Source: Robiginitomaculum sp.
GTDB lineage: Bacteria > Pseudomonadota > Alphaproteobacteria > Caulobacterales > Maricaulaceae
Reading direction: 5' to 3'
DNA length: 64,000 nucleotides
NCBI GenBank assembly: GCA_021647375.1
Contig: JAKIUV010000002.1
Coordinates: forward strand, 1 to 64,000
The notes below the pieces were generated by a model that was given only the letters and a program-made list of their open reading frames with translations, had not been told where the DNA came from and ran no database searches. Position numbers and translations under genes: made by a program. Positions 53,890 through 62,432 of this stretch are shown in pieces (the first letter of the stretch is position 1; every line of letters starts with the position of its first letter).

Positions 53890-55404
53890 CTACAGATACG
53901 CCGTCACGGCTTTGGTTTCTAAATATGGCTCTAGACCCTCGCGGCCAAACTCCCGGCCCCAACCGGACTGTTTATAACCGCCGAACGGAGTTGCCGGATC
54001 AATGGCGGCGTGGACATTAATCCCAACCTGTCCCGATTTAATCTTGCCTGCCAGCAAATGCCCCTTGGACAAATTCCCTGTCCAGACACTGGCAGACAAG
54101 CCGAAAACGGTATCATTGGCCATCCCGGCTATTTCGTCCAAATCTTCGGTCTCGAATTTTTGCACCGTAAGCACTGGGCCAAATATTTCTTCGCGGACAA
54201 TGCGCATATTGGGTGTGCAGTTCGTGAAAATAGTTGGTTGGACAAAATACCCGGCCAGGCCAGACACACGCTTACCACCTGTGGCCAGTTCTGCACCCTC
54301 ACCTAGCCCCGTATCTATATAGGCGAGAACACGGGTCATTTGGCGCTTGGAAATGAGCGGGCCAATATCGTAAGCATTGTCGAGGTCAGAGCCTATGCTC
54401 ATGGCTTTGGCAATATCAACCAAGCCTTTGACAACTGCATCATGTATATCTGCATGTACCAAGAGCCGTGATCCGGCCATACAGTTTTGCCCGTTGAGGA
54501 AGAAAATAGCGCGCGCCGCAGCCGGAATGGCTTCGGATAAGTCTGCATCAGGTAAAATTACCACGGGCGATTTACCGCCAAGTTCTAAGGTCACTTTTTT
54601 AAGGTTACCACCCGCCGCAGATAGAATATCCTTGCCGACGGCGGTGGAACCCGTGAACGATATTTTATCCACATCCATATGCCGCGCCAAAGCCGCTCCA
54701 GCCTTGCGCCCGACACCGTTAACTAGGTTAAACACCCCGTCCGGCAGGTCGGTCTTGGCGATAAGGCCTGCAAGATAAGACACACTGAGCGGTGCTTCTT
54801 CGGCAGGCTTAAGCACAAGAGAGCAACCCGCAGCAAGTGCAGGCGCAATTTTCCCAATGGACATACCAAAGGGGAAGTTCCAGGGAATAATTTGCCCGAC
54901 AACACCAATAGGCTCTTTGACCGTGTAGGTCAGGAATTCACGACCCGACGCATGGGGGCGGGAATTATTAATAGTCTGCCCACCGATTTTGGTAATCCAG
55001 CCTGCATAATAACGTAATTGATCCGCTGCCAATTTAACCCCAATTTCGTGCATCATGGCACGGGATACGCCAATGTCCAGCGCTTCAAGATGGGCGATTT
55101 GCTCGGCGTGTTCCTCTATGAGGTCGGCGAGGGAAAACAATATGCGCGCTCGCTCAACCGGGGCCATTTTCGACCAAACACCGCTGTCAAAACTTTCCCG
55201 CGCCGCATTTACGGCCAAATCTATCTCAACTGCGCCGCCCGATTCTATAGTAGCAATGGTTAGGCCCGTTGCCGGGTTGACAACATTGATCGGCTGAACG
55301 TCACCACCGCTCACCCATTGTCCGCCAATAAAATGCCCGCGTGTCTGCGCCAGAAAATTCAACATTTCCCCGTGCGTATCTATTTGTGGACTAAGCATCG
55401 CCAT
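53890..55404 (-). CDS. NAD(P)-dependent aldehyde dehydrogenase
   Basis: ALDH superfamily, 504 residues. Motifs: HFIGGQWVSGGDVQPINVVNPATG, GQIIPWNFPFGMSIGKIAPALAAG, the catalytic Glu in TLELGGKSPVVILPDADL, the catalytic Cys in NGQNCMAGSRLLV, EEIFGPVLTV, and the C-terminal PFGGYKQSGWGREFG. It resembles betaine/aromatic-type aldehyde dehydrogenases; the substrate is not determinable. Second gene of the six-gene operon, beginning three bases after the nitrilase-fold gene, so an aldehyde is a likely pathway intermediate. Confidence 0.9.
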   Translation of the reverse strand: MAMLSPQIDTHGEMLNFLAQTRGHFIGGQWVSGGDVQPINVVNPATGLTIATIESGGAVEIDLAVNAARESFDSGVWSKMAPVERARILFSLADLIEEHAEQIAHLEALDIGVSRAMMHEIGVKLAADQLRYYAGWITKIGGQTINNSRPHASGREFLTYTVKEPIGVVGQIIPWNFPFGMSIGKIAPALAAGCSLVLKPAEEAPLSVSYLAGLIAKTDLPDGVFNLVNGVGRKAGAALARHMDVDKISFTGSTAVGKDILSAAGGNLKKVTLELGGKSPVVILPDADLSEAIPAAARAIFFLNGQNCMAGSRLLVHADIHDAVVKGLVDIAKAMSIGSDLDNAYDIGPLISKRQMTRVLAYIDTGLGEGAELATGGKRVSGLAGYFVQPTIFTNCTPNMRIVREEIFGPVLTVQKFETEDLDEIAGMANDTVFGLSASVWTGNLSKGHLLAGKIKSGQVGINVHAAIDPATPFGGYKQSGWGREFGREGLEPYLETKAVTAYL

Positions 55405-55407
55405 AAC

Positions 55408-56481
55408 CTAGACCCACCGACTTTTGTCTTTGAGAAACTGCGCGGCAACGAACCCGTTATCCGGAAGACTGTCCGCCATCATATTGGGCGGATAGGCTTC
55501 TTGGTACTGGGTAAATAAATCTGCAAACAATGATGGATGAAAGCGCGGTATTTTGCGCCCCTTGCGAAAGGCTGCAATGGGAATACTGGCCATGACCCCG
55601 GTCTCGTTCACAGAGTTTGCCGTATCCAAAACTTCGCCCTTAGGCCCGTAAATCGCCGTGCCGCCAGAACGCACATCTTGGAAGAACGGCCCTGGATTAT
55701 TGGAGATGGAATTGTTGACCAAGGATGTATACATATTGTTGTGCATGGCACCCGAACGTATGTCAATCGGGTCAGCACCGGACGTGGCGGCGCGCAACAT
55801 AATTTCAGCACCCTTCAAGGCAAAGGCGCGAATAAGCTCCGGCTCGTACTGCACGGCGGTGGTCGCCAGATTGCCAACATCGGTACGAGTCACAGGGAAT
55901 ACGGCATCACGACCGTACATTTCCACATATTGATCCATGACATCAAAGATGGTGGTTGTGATAACTTCAAAGCCGGCAAATACGCCCTTCAGATTGCGCA
56001 GCTTCCAGTGCTTATCGACAATTTCACCGTCCGGCCCCATGATAATAGTGGTCGACAATATATGTTCCGGCCAGTCGGGGTCTTTTGAATAAGAGCCAAA
56101 GACTATATAACTATTGTATTTCTTCGCTCGTGCGCCCACGGCTTCGGTCTCAACCCCAGGCACATCAATGGCGACCTTAAGCAAATCCTCTCGGTTCCAC
56201 ATATGGGAAAACCCGGTGATGGGGAATTCGTGAAAATGAATGATGTCTTTCGGTCCCATCCATGTGGCCGCCGCATCAATCAAATCTAGCATGTGGTCGA
56301 GATTGGCTTTTTTCATCTCTACTGCATTATCTGCTCGCACAGGCACGACCCGTGACTGCACCGCCATGATAGTAATATCATCCTTGCGCAGTGGCTTAAC
56401 TTCGTAAGAGCCATCTTTCGCTACCAAAGGCGCGACTAGTGGCTGGTCATTTTTCGCTCTACTAGTAATTTCAGTCCCCAT
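55408..56481 (-). CDS. Nitrilase-superfamily protein lacking the catalytic cysteine
   Basis: A 357-residue C-N hydrolase fold protein. Two members of the catalytic triad are visible: Glu85 (HFHEFPITG) and Lys160 (GEIVDKHWKLRN). At the nucleophile site, ahead of EPELIRAFALKGAEI, the chain reads GNLATTAVQYEPE, so Thr207 or Thr208 stands where Cys is expected; the whole protein contains no cysteine. The DNA at 55841-55875 reads cleanly in frame, and the rest of the fold is well kept (GGTAIYGPKGEVLD), so this is not a decayed gene. It is probably first in the operon. A non-hydrolytic, binding or different catalytic role is inferred. Confidence 0.82.
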   Translation of the reverse strand: MGTEITSRAKNDQPLVAPLVAKDGSYEVKPLRKDDITIMAVQSRVVPVRADNAVEMKKANLDHMLDLIDAAATWMGPKDIIHFHEFPITGFSHMWNREDLLKVAIDVPGVETEAVGARAKKYNSYIVFGSYSKDPDWPEHILSTTIIMGPDGEIVDKHWKLRNLKGVFAGFEVITTTIFDVMDQYVEMYGRDAVFPVTRTDVGNLATTAVQYEPELIRAFALKGAEIMLRAATSGADPIDIRSGAMHNNMYTSLVNNSISNNPGPFFQDVRSGGTAIYGPKGEVLDTANSVNETGVMASIPIAAFRKGRKIPRFHPSLFADLFTQYQEAYPPNMMADSLPDNGFVAAQFLKDKSRWV

Positions 56482-56788
56482 TTTTAAATGTCCTATAGCT
56501 ATATCTTTATCATTTTCTGTTCATGCTATGTTAATAAATAAATTCACGACCACAAAGTGGTCATTTGCCGCAGGGCGCGTTATTTTGAGGGTTAAATTAG
56601 GGCTTAGGTTTCAATACGTGACAATAGCAACCATGTTCTTGCGCAAATTTTACGCATTGCCAGACATCAAACCATTTGCCCTCTATTGCTACAGATACAA
56701 CGCATATCAAAGTGTCACTATCTATGTATTTGCTTTTAGTCAGTCGGCAAGCTATTCAATTTTCACAAAACAAATAGTCAGGTTCTCA
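56482..56788. promoter_or_regulatory. Divergent region between the nitrilase-fold operon and pyrC
   Basis: About 307 bases with no supportable gene. It is AT-rich near 56490-56550 and contains the short dyad gaccac-aaa-gtggtc (56548-56562), about 67 bases before the operon's first ATG, a plausible operator for the six-gene operon. An open frame continuing upstream of pyrC through this region has no initiation signal. Confidence 0.4.
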
Positions 56789-57853
56789 ATGAAACACCGC
56801 TCTGTAAAATCGATAAAACGCCTTGTAATCCGCCGGCCAGATGACTGGCATGTGCATGTTCGAGATGGGGAAATGCTCGCGGCGGTGGCGGGCTATACGG
56901 CGCGGCAATTTGGCCGGGCGATAATTATGCCTAATCTAGCCGAACCTGTGACGACAGTCGCGGCGGCGCGGCGTTATCGTGAGCGTATTTTAGCGGCAGT
57001 GCCAAACACGGGCTTCACCCCCTTAATGACCTGTTATTTAACAGACACTATAGATGCACAAGAAATCGCGCACGGCTTTGAACAAAGCGTTTTCACAGCT
57101 TGCAAACTCTATCCGGCCAATGCCACAACGAATTCCAGCCACGGTGTCACGGATATAAAAAACATTGCGAGCGTATTGGAAACCATGCAGCGTATGGGCA
57201 TGCCTTTATTGGTACACGGGGAGGTCACAGATAGTGCCGTTGATATATTCGACCGCGAAGCCGTATTTATTGAGCGGGTTATGGCGAAAATAGTCGCCAA
57301 CTTCCCGGCATTAAAAATAGTTTTCGAACACATCACCACCAAAGACGCCGTCGATTTTGTCAATGAAAGTGGCACCAATATAGCCGCGACCATAACACCG
57401 CATCACCTGGTTTATAACCGCACGGCGATTTTCAAAGGCGGCATCAATCCGCATCTCTATTGTCTGCCTATTGCTAAGCGCGAGCGGCACAGGCTGGCTC
57501 TGCGCAAGGCGGCCATATCAGGCTCGGCCAAATTCTTCTTGGGAACAGATTCTGCGCCCCACATCGCCTCGGCCAAACAGTCTGCTTGTGGGTGTGCGGG
57601 GGTGTTTAATGCCCCCTATGCCTTGGAGAGCTATGCGGGCACTTTCGAGGCAGAAGACGCCTTGGATAAATTGGAAGGTTTCGCCTCAGAGTTTGGCTCG
57701 CAGTTTTACGGGTTGAAGCCCAATGAGGGTAAAGTCATTTTAGAGCGCACTAATAATGAAGTGCCTGAAATTTTGGACCTAATGGATACGCAAATCGTCC
57801 CGTTCCACAGCGGCGAAGTATTGCGCTGGAAATTCGTTGGTAGCCAAGCCTGA
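56789..57853 (+). CDS. pyrC: Dihydroorotase (homodimeric type)
   Basis: Cyclises N-carbamoyl-aspartate to dihydroorotate in pyrimidine synthesis. It has 354 residues from the ATG at 56789. Zinc ligands: His-x-His in DDWHVHVRDG, the carboxylated Lys in ACKLYPANATTNS, His in LLVHGEV, His in VFEHITT, and Asp in LGTDSAPH. The E. coli-like class II pattern is clear (IIMPNLAEPV, ATITPHHLVYNR). The Shine-Dalgarno sequence is weak (AGG). It completes, with pyrD at 34.7 kb, two of the pathway steps in this window. Confidence 0.95.
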   Translation: MKHRSVKSIKRLVIRRPDDWHVHVRDGEMLAAVAGYTARQFGRAIIMPNLAEPVTTVAAARRYRERILAAVPNTGFTPLMTCYLTDTIDAQEIAHGFEQSVFTACKLYPANATTNSSHGVTDIKNIASVLETMQRMGMPLLVHGEVTDSAVDIFDREAVFIERVMAKIVANFPALKIVFEHITTKDAVDFVNESGTNIAATITPHHLVYNRTAIFKGGINPHLYCLPIAKRERHRLALRKAAISGSAKFFLGTDSAPHIASAKQSACGCAGVFNAPYALESYAGTFEAEDALDKLEGFASEFGSQFYGLKPNEGKVILERTNNEVPEILDLMDTQIVPFHSGEVLRWKFVGSQA

Positions 57854-57869
57854 TTTTTGGTAGCCAAAC

Positions 57870-58703
57870 CTAAGAAAAGTCCAAAATTTGCGTCACAGGC
57901 GCATGGTCGGACGGCCTCTCCCAGAGGCGGCACGGGCGGTGAATTTTATGACCGGCAGCTTTGGTTTTCTCTGCAGCTTGTTTAAGCGCAGGGCTGACCC
58001 AGATATGGTCAAGGCGGCGTCCACGATCAGATTTATTTATATCGCGGGAGCGGTAGGACCACCAGGAAAATAGATCTTGCTTAGCCGCGTCGCCGTGCAA
58101 GGCACGCGCACAGTCGGTGAAACCGCCACACGCCAATAATTTGTTCAATATGTCCACTTCGACCTGGGTATGACTCACGACTTTCAGGAGTTGTTTATGT
58201 GACCAGACATCGTTTTCGTGGGGCGCAATGTTGAAATCGCCAACCAAAACCTGTCGCGCGTTCTCCGCCGACCTGTCGCCGAAATAATCAATCATCCGGT
58301 CAATAAATTCCATTTTGTGGGCAAATTTTGGATTGGCCTTGGGGTCTGGCTCGTCGCCGCCAGCCGGAATATAGAAATTATGAAATTCGAAATCGTTTTT
58401 ACCGCCCAAATCCACGAGGGTGCTGACATGGCGTGCATGACCCTCTGGGCAAAAATCCGTATCCATGCGGGTCAGCGGAAATTTGGAAACCGTCGCCGCG
58501 CCGTGCATGCCTTTTTGGCCAGATATTTCTATGTGCGCAAAGCCCATAGCTTTAAATTCATCAAATGGGAACTGTTCTTCCAGGCATTTTATTTCTTGCA
58601 AGCCGATAATATCCGGCTGCTGCTCTTCGGTGAATCGGGCAATTTGCGGCGCGCGCAGACGCACGGAATTTACATTCCAACTGGTCAATTTTATTTTTGT
58701 CAT
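57870..58703 (-). CDS. xthA: Exodeoxyribonuclease III
   Basis: An AP endonuclease and 3'-5' exonuclease in base-excision repair. It has 277 residues from the ATG at 58703 (a start at 58715 is also possible; neither has a good site). EEP-family motifs: SWNVNSVRLR, IIGLQEIKCLEEQFP, ISGQKGMHGAATVSK, VGDFNIAPHENDVW, RRLDHIWVSP and PSDHAPVTQILDF with the catalytic His. It converges on pyrC with 16 bases between the stops. Confidence 0.95.
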   Translation of the reverse strand: MTKIKLTSWNVNSVRLRAPQIARFTEEQQPDIIGLQEIKCLEEQFPFDEFKAMGFAHIEISGQKGMHGAATVSKFPLTRMDTDFCPEGHARHVSTLVDLGGKNDFEFHNFYIPAGGDEPDPKANPKFAHKMEFIDRMIDYFGDRSAENARQVLVGDFNIAPHENDVWSHKQLLKVVSHTQVEVDILNKLLACGGFTDCARALHGDAAKQDLFSWWSYRSRDINKSDRGRRLDHIWVSPALKQAAEKTKAAGHKIHRPCRLWERPSDHAPVTQILDFS

Positions 58704-58850
58704 ACTTTTTATCATTCTTTTTGTCGTGGGGCGGACAATAAACGGCAAAACGATTCGCGCAAGTCGCAACAAATGAATTGGACAGAAATCACCAAATACG
58801 TTTTCTTAAATACGTGTTTCCAGCGGTAGAGCATTGCCTGCAAAAGGCCA

Positions 58851-58888
58851 ATTCTATTTCTATTAAACTAGTTTAATAGAAATAGAAT
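58851..58888. repeat. 38-bp perfect palindrome in the xthA-lolA interval
   Basis: attctatttctattaaact is followed at once by its exact reverse complement. It sits in a 322-base region (58704-59025) upstream of xthA and downstream of lolA that has no other supported gene. With no loop and no long T-run it could be a bidirectional terminator for lolA transcripts or a binding site; it is longer than needed for either. Confidence 0.6.
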
Positions 58889-59025
58889 GCAACCATGTGA
58901 AAGAGCATTAAGACAGGACACTGTCTTGTTTATGGCTTGCTTGCGGTTTGTTGTAACTTGTCTTGGGGATACTGCCAATCAAGTGCGAATTATTTGTAGC
59001 TTTTTATTGCGAAATGCTCGTAGGT

Positions 59026-59697
59026 CTATCTGCGGCGGTTACGGCGTTTATCATCGCGCAATACAAACAGGCGCGGATTTAGCCGTTCATTGTATTTTAG
59101 CTCGGACAACAATATTTTGGTTTGTTGGCCAAACCCATCATGTACCACCCATTCCCGCAAGGCCAATGTGTTTGGGTCGAAAATCATGGTAATCGCACCG
59201 TCCATTTGGCCAGAGCCGTCCTTGGCAGTAAGGCTGACCGCGTCCATTGTTTTTTGCAAGGATATGACTTCCACATCGTCTTCCAGCTTAACCTTCTCGG
59301 CCAGAAAAAACGCCAGCGGTGTCGCCTTGAGCGGCACACGGTCTTTGGTATCGAGGGCTTTATCGACCTGGGTCAATGTAACCCCGTCCGAGACCATAAG
59401 CAATTGCGCCGGCGCATCATATTCAAAACGGATTTTGCCCGGACGTTTCAGATAGACACGACCTTGGGAGAACGAACCATCAGAGCCGTATTGCGCAAAA
59501 CGGCCCGAGAAACTCACCGTGCTATTCATGGCCGCATAAATTCGCGCCAAATCTTGCGGTACAGTCGCCGGGTGTGTGAAGGCGGGCAAACGTTGCTCGG
59601 TCGCCGGAGCCGCTGATTGCGGCACCTGAGCAACCGCGCCTAGAGCTGTGGCACCGAGTAAAATAGCCATACTGGTCTTTAATAAAACACGTTTCAT
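59026..59697 (-). CDS. lolA: Outer-membrane lipoprotein carrier protein LolA-like
   Basis: A periplasmic chaperone that carries lipoproteins from LolCDE to the outer membrane. It has 223 residues from the ATG at 59697 (AGGAGAC upstream), with a signal peptide ending around AVAQ (residue 24). The incomplete half-barrel fold shows MNSTVSFSGRFAQYGSDGSFSQGRVYLKRPGKIRFEYDAPAQLLMVSDG and ITMIFDPNTLALREWVVHDGFGQQTKILLSELKYN. The C-terminus is basic (RDDKRRNRRR), somewhat unusual. The family is secure; LolB is not adjacent. Confidence 0.88.
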   Translation of the reverse strand: MKRVLLKTSMAILLGATALGAVAQVPQSAAPATEQRLPAFTHPATVPQDLARIYAAMNSTVSFSGRFAQYGSDGSFSQGRVYLKRPGKIRFEYDAPAQLLMVSDGVTLTQVDKALDTKDRVPLKATPLAFFLAEKVKLEDDVEVISLQKTMDAVSLTAKDGSGQMDGAITMIFDPNTLALREWVVHDGFGQQTKILLSELKYNERLNPRLFVLRDDKRRNRRR

Positions 59698-59875
59698 GAT
59701 GTCTCCTTTGCCCCTTACTAACCAATCCAAGCTGTATATAAAGTGAATTATGCTGTCAGACTTCGCTCATCTTGATTAAACTTGCGTAAGGTGTGATCGC
59801 GGCACGGTCTAATTTCACAGGCATGTGATGTGAATGTGTCTAGCAATTACGGCTAGTGCTGGCTAAGACAAAGCT

Positions 59876-60604
59876 ATGAGATTTCTACGATTATCCATTT
59901 TGTTTGTCGTGTGCTCCGGGTTAACTGGGTTAGGATTTGCGGCTACACCTAAAAACCGTGTGCAAAGCACTCCGGTGACCGTGCTGGAGCTATTTACCTC
60001 CCAAGGATGCTCATCTTGCCCTGCTGCCAATAAATTTGTCCGTGAAACTGCCCGGGCCAATAATGGTGTGGGCGATGTTTTGACATTGTCTTACAGTGTT
60101 GATTATTGGGATTATCTCGGCTGGAAGGACACTTTCGGCAAACCTGAGTTTTCCGCGCATCAACGCGCTTACGGCGTACAATTCGACGGCCAAGTCTACA
60201 CGCCGCAAATGGTGATTAACGGTGCCGTACACAGCGCGCGGTTTTCCAATAAAAAAGTCCGAGCGCACACATTGGACAATAGGCCGCAAATTACCATTGT
60301 TGCAAATGGTGATATGTTAAATATCTATATTCGCGCCGACCCAACTGGCAAAAAACCGCTGAACGTCATGGCGGTGCGGTATCAACCCGGCATCCAGAGC
60401 GTACCGGTAAAACGCGGCGAAAACCGTGGCCGCACCATAAGCCTCGCCAACGTCGTGCAAGCCTGCAAGGAAATTGGCTACATAAAAACCGGAGGCAGTT
60501 TTGACCAACAAATCCCCGCGCCAACTGAGGGCGAAGCCATCGTCATAATAGTACAAGACGGCAAAGGCGGCCCAATACTAAGCGCCGCAAATTTCACGCC
60601 TTAA
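59876..60604 (+). CDS. DUF1223 thioredoxin-fold exported protein
   Basis: A 242-residue exported protein with a signal peptide ending at GFAA (about residue 23). The DUF1223 domain begins with VTVLELFTSQGCSSCPAANK, a thioredoxin-like CxxC site, then LSYSVDYWDYLGWKDTFGKPEFSAHQRAYG, a hallmark, and YTPQMVINGAVHSARFS. The family is common in alphaproteobacteria and of unknown function; a redox role in the periplasm is inferred from the CxxC motif. It diverges from lolA. Confidence 0.9.
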   Translation: MRFLRLSILFVVCSGLTGLGFAATPKNRVQSTPVTVLELFTSQGCSSCPAANKFVRETARANNGVGDVLTLSYSVDYWDYLGWKDTFGKPEFSAHQRAYGVQFDGQVYTPQMVINGAVHSARFSNKKVRAHTLDNRPQITIVANGDMLNIYIRADPTGKKPLNVMAVRYQPGIQSVPVKRGENRGRTISLANVVQACKEIGYIKTGGSFDQQIPAPTEGEAIVIIVQDGKGGPILSAANFTP

Positions 60605-60605
60605 A

Positions 60606-60640
60606 CCTAGGCCGTAGTGAAGAATTAACCACGGCCTAGG
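60606..60640. terminator. Hairpin between convergent DUF1223 and hisS genes
   Basis: Arms cctaggccgt and acggcctagg are perfect 10-mers around a 15-base loop, placed exactly between the two convergent stops (60604 and 60644). No T-run is present. It is probably a bidirectional transcription barrier. Confidence 0.6.
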
Positions 60641-60643
60641 GTC

Positions 60644-62125
60644 TTAATCCGCCACCATCTCGCGCACCGCCGCCACTATATCCGCCCTCGCCGCCGTCTT
60701 CTGTGCAGGGCGTGAGGATTTCCCTTCTTCATTTGTCTTGATGGCTTTGGCCATTTGGGCGCCGAGGGCCAGGTCTTTTATGGTGACCTCGCCGTTCGCC
60801 ATTTCGTCACTACCAATAAGCACGGCGAGTTTTACGCCTCGGTTGTCGGCGTATTTTAGCTGTTTGCCTACATTGCCTGCGCCGATGAAAACTTCGGTGC
60901 GGATATTTGCGGCGCGCAGTTCTGCGGCGATTTTGAAATATTCACCCATGAGGGATTTATCAAATACGCAAATCATGACGGGCGGCTTGCCTGCATTTTC
61001 AACGAGACCCATACGCGACAGGGCAGCAGCAAAGCGCGACACGCCGAAAGAATATCCGGTGGCGGGCACGGCTTGACCCATAAATCTGGATACCAATCCG
61101 TCATAGCGACCACCGCCGCCGACCGAGCCGATGCGTACCGGACGGCCTTTCGTATCTTTGATGTCGGCGAGCAATTCAGCCTCGAACACGGGCCCAGTAT
61201 AATAGCCCAGCCCGCGCACGATAGAGGTGTCGAACACCACCCGGTCGGGGCCGTAATCACAGGCGGTCAATATGTCGTCGATGAGTTTTAACTCGCTTAC
61301 GCCCGCCTTGCCCTGGCTGGACGATCCCATCAGGGCTTCCAGTGTGCGCAGGGTTTCGCCCCTATCCGTATCGCTGGCCGTAGTGAACCCCAGCACGGCT
61401 TTGATGGCACTGGCGTCCAATTTTGCCCCCTCGGTGAACGCTCCGCTATCATCTTTGCGCCCCTCACCGAGCAATGCCGCTACACCGTCAGCACCCAGCC
61501 TGTCGAGTTTATCAATAGAGCGCAGGACTTGCAGACGCTGCACCGCGCCCGCGTCCGTATTCGGCACGCCAGCGCTTTCCAATATGCCGTCCAAGAGTTT
61601 GCGGTTATTGGCGCGCACCATATATTGGTCGCGCTTGAGGCCGACCGCAGACATTACATCCGCCGCCATCATAATCATTTCGGCGTCCGCCGCCGCGCCC
61701 GGTGCGCCGACACTATCGGCGTCGCACTGGATAAATTCCCGAAACCGTCCCGGCCCCGGTTTTTCGTTGCGCCACACAGAACCCGCCTGATAACGGCGAT
61801 AAGGTTTGGGCAGGTTTTGGTAATTCTCCGCCACATAACGCGCCAGAGGTGCCGTGTGGTCATAGCGTAGCGCCATCCATTGTTCATCGTCGTCGCGCAG
61901 AGCAAATACGCCCGTATTGGGGCGGTCATCATCCGGCAGAAACTTGCCCAGCGCATCCGCATATTCAAACGCAGGCGTTTGCAAAGGCTCGAACCCGTGT
62001 TTGTCATAAACCGCAAATGCCGCTTCAATCAGGCGTGTTTCAGCCCTGAGCACGTCGGAGGATTTATCTTCAAACCCGCGCGGACGCCGCGCTTTGGGAC
62101 GCTGTACTTTATTTTTCTTAGCCAT
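60644..62125 (-). CDS. hisS: Histidyl-tRNA synthetase
   Basis: A class II aminoacyl-tRNA synthetase of 493 residues. Motif 2 region YRYQAGSVWRNEKPGPGRFREFIQCDADSVG, histidine-specific ALRYDHTAPLARYVA and RGLGYYTGPVFEAEL, and motif 3 region GGGGRYDGLVSRFMG with the downstream FGVSRFAAAL. A C-terminal anticodon-binding domain (VFIGAGNVGKQLKYADNRGVKLAVLIGSDE) is followed by a short alphaproteobacterial-style tail. A set of 13-base direct repeats lies 36 bases upstream of the start. Confidence 0.97.
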   Translation of the reverse strand: MAKKNKVQRPKARRPRGFEDKSSDVLRAETRLIEAAFAVYDKHGFEPLQTPAFEYADALGKFLPDDDRPNTGVFALRDDDEQWMALRYDHTAPLARYVAENYQNLPKPYRRYQAGSVWRNEKPGPGRFREFIQCDADSVGAPGAAADAEMIMMAADVMSAVGLKRDQYMVRANNRKLLDGILESAGVPNTDAGAVQRLQVLRSIDKLDRLGADGVAALLGEGRKDDSGAFTEGAKLDASAIKAVLGFTTASDTDRGETLRTLEALMGSSSQGKAGVSELKLIDDILTACDYGPDRVVFDTSIVRGLGYYTGPVFEAELLADIKDTKGRPVRIGSVGGGGRYDGLVSRFMGQAVPATGYSFGVSRFAAALSRMGLVENAGKPPVMICVFDKSLMGEYFKIAAELRAANIRTEVFIGAGNVGKQLKYADNRGVKLAVLIGSDEMANGEVTIKDLALGAQMAKAIKTNEEGKSSRPAQKTAARADIVAAVREMVAD

Positions 62126-62160
62126 AATAAATCCTAATTCCTACACAGCCCCAGAAATTT

Positions 62161-62225
62161 ATTAAAGAGATTGTTTAAAGAGGCTCTTCAAAGGGGTTCA
62201 TTAAAGGGATACATTAAAATTTCAA
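62161..62225. repeat. Degenerate 13-bp tandem repeats upstream of hisS
   Basis: Five successive 13-base units: attaaagagattg, tttaaagaggctc, ttcaaaggggttc, attaaagggatac and attaaaatttcaa, sharing the core T-(T/C)AAAG(A/G)G. Periodicity is exact even though the sequence drifts. They lie in the 307-base gap between hisS and the Panacea gene, close to the hisS start, where a promoter is expected. The rest of the gap holds no gene that I can support. Confidence 0.6.
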
Positions 62226-62432
62226 TCCGTAAACCAAATTCCAAAAACGGCATTATAAGAACCCCAGATTTCAACAGGTCACATGCTTGGGATTTCGCGG
62301 GATGATGTTGGCTTTGAAAAGCGAACCCTCAAAAACATTTGATGTTTTTGAGGGGCGGTATTATGCTTATGTCCATATACTTTTGTTAACGATTCTTTAT
62401 CGTAGAAATGATTTGACTTTTAGTGAGAACGC

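Noticed and set aside
56528..56788. An N-terminal extension of pyrC by 87 codons
   Set aside because: No initiation signal at the upstream ATG, and class II dihydroorotases start near the DDWHVH motif as the 56789 start gives.
58887..59192. A 101-codon open frame between xthA and lolA
   Set aside because: It runs into lolA on the opposite strand, and I see no initiation signal or family features.
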